Assembly: GCA_026983855.1 (NCBI GenBank) | Contig: JALSTE010000044.1 | Coordinates: forward strand, 1-5,120 | Direction: 5' to 3' | Length of the DNA: 5,120 nt | Origin: Acidimicrobiia bacterium | GTDB lineage: Bacteria; Actinomycetota; Acidimicrobiia; Acidimicrobiales; Poriferisodalaceae | Part shown: in pieces, positions 4,548 through 5,120 of the stretch | How positions within the stretch are numbered: position 1 is the stretch's first letter | Layout of the letters: every line of letters starts with the position of its first letter | Notes under the pieces: generated by a model | The model's input: the letters and a program-made list of their open reading frames with translations, nothing else | Told to the model about the DNA's origin: nothing | The model's database searches: none | Position numbers and translations under genes: made by a program

Positions 4548-5120
4548 ATGCTCGACCCCTCACTCGTCCAGACCGCCCTCAACGAGGCCCTCCGCACCGG
4601 AGGGGACTTCGCCGAGGTGTTCGTGGAGGACCGGGGGTCGTTCGGGGCCCTCCTCGACGACGGCCGGGTCGAGGAGCTCACGAGCAGTCGGGACCGGGGG
4701 GCGGGGATCCGGGTCATCGTCGGGGAGTCCACCGGGTTCGCCCACACCTCCGATCTGACCGAGGCGGGCCTGCGTCGGGCGGCGGCCACGGCCGCGGCCA
4801 TGGCCGACTCCCCCGGACCGGGGCCCGTCCGCTCCCTGGGGCCGGCCGTGGGTCGATCGGGCCCCGAGGTCGGCATCCTGCCCGAGGACGTCGACAAGAC
4901 CGCCAAGGTGGAGCTGTTGCGACGGGCCGACGACACGGCCCGGGGCCTCGGCGACGCCATAACCCAGGTCACGGCCCGGTACTCCGAGGCCAGGAGGCGG
5001 ATCCTGGTGGCCAACAGTGAGGGAATCCACGCCACCGACGACCAGGTCAGGACCCTTTTCTCGGTCTCCACCGTGGCCACCGGCGACAGTGGACGCCAGA
5101 CCGGCCGGGAGACGATGGGT
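4548..5120 (+). CDS. tldD: TldD/PmbA-family metalloprotease, N-terminal part (cut by window edge)
   Basis: From ATG 4548 the frame is open to the end of the window (191 residues). GGAGA at 4538-4542 is 5 bases upstream and decides the start over an in-frame GTG at 4524. The fragment shows the TldD N-terminal pattern: GGDFAEVFVEDR (18-29), L36-DDGRVEELTSSRDRG-A52, the block GIRVIVGESTGFAHTSDL (53-70), and later ARYSEARRRILVANSEGIHATDDQVRT, which corresponds to the second strand pair of the domain. TldD pairs with PmbA/TldE in a zinc protease that trims modified peptides and processes or degrades small proteins. The HExxxH zinc site lies further downstream and is not in the window, so activity cannot be judged. 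TldD is preferred over PmbA because the GxGxRxxxGxxTGFA block is TldD-like. A pmbA/tldE gene directly downstream would be expected. Confidence 0.85.
   Translation, partial: MLDPSLVQTALNEALRTGGDFAEVFVEDRGSFGALLDDGRVEELTSSRDRGAGIRVIVGESTGFAHTSDLTEAGLRRAAATAAAMADSPGPGPVRSLGPAVGRSGPEVGILPEDVDKTAKVELLRRADDTARGLGDAITQVTARYSEARRRILVANSEGIHATDDQVRTLFSVSTVATGDSGRQTGRETMG

Noticed and set aside
4289..5020. Plus-strand frame of 243 codons overlapping the thioesterase and tldD-like gene
   Set aside because: It gives Arg/Gly/Pro-rich sequence, while the alternative frames hold clear FlK and TldD families.

Overview
The window comes from a chromosome of very high GC content, with GGG/GCC/CTC-rich codons, frequent GTG, and long shadow ORFs antisense to real genes. 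Together with Mycobacterium/Streptomyces-type families (an LppX/LprG-like lipoprotein, an Aur1-like PAP2 protein, an FlK-like thioesterase), this suggests an actinobacterium, possibly from a deep-branching or uncultured lineage such as Acidimicrobiia. That placement is inference. No mobile element, CRISPR array, tRNA or rRNA was seen.

Layout. (1) Bases 1-49, minus strand: the first 16 codons of a gene whose product matches the N-terminus of 1-deoxy-D-xylulose-5-phosphate synthase (dxs), leaving the window at its left edge. (2) Bases 50-321: divergent intergenic region with weak promoter candidates for both sides. (3) 322-1080, plus: a classical short-chain dehydrogenase/reductase. (4) 1997-2998 then 1113-2000, minus: a two-gene operon joined by an ATGA overlap, encoding a UPF0104/LPG-synthase-TM-like membrane protein followed by a PAP2 (Aur1-like) membrane phosphatase or phosphotransferase. 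(5) 3141-4034, plus: a lipoprotein with a LolA-like LppX/LprG appearance, divergent from that operon. (6) 4112-4492, minus: a hot-dog thioesterase of the FlK family with the complete Thr-Glu-His set. It is followed by a 27-bp direct repeat of its own 3' end that may be the remnant of a second copy. (7) 4548-5120, plus: the N-terminal 191 residues of a TldD-type metalloprotease, leaving the window at its right edge.

How the genes may work together. The membrane pair and the neighbouring lipoprotein all belong to families that handle lipids, so a small envelope-lipid or polyprenyl-phosphate processing and transport module is the most interesting reading. dxs, at the other side of the SDR, would feed isoprenoid precursors. 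The link is inferred from family and adjacency only. The SDR, thioesterase and TldD look like ordinary accessory metabolic or maturation genes. Most of the window is conventional. The thioesterase tail duplication, the compact divergent thioesterase/tldD control region and the PAP2/UPF0104 pair deserve the closest look.
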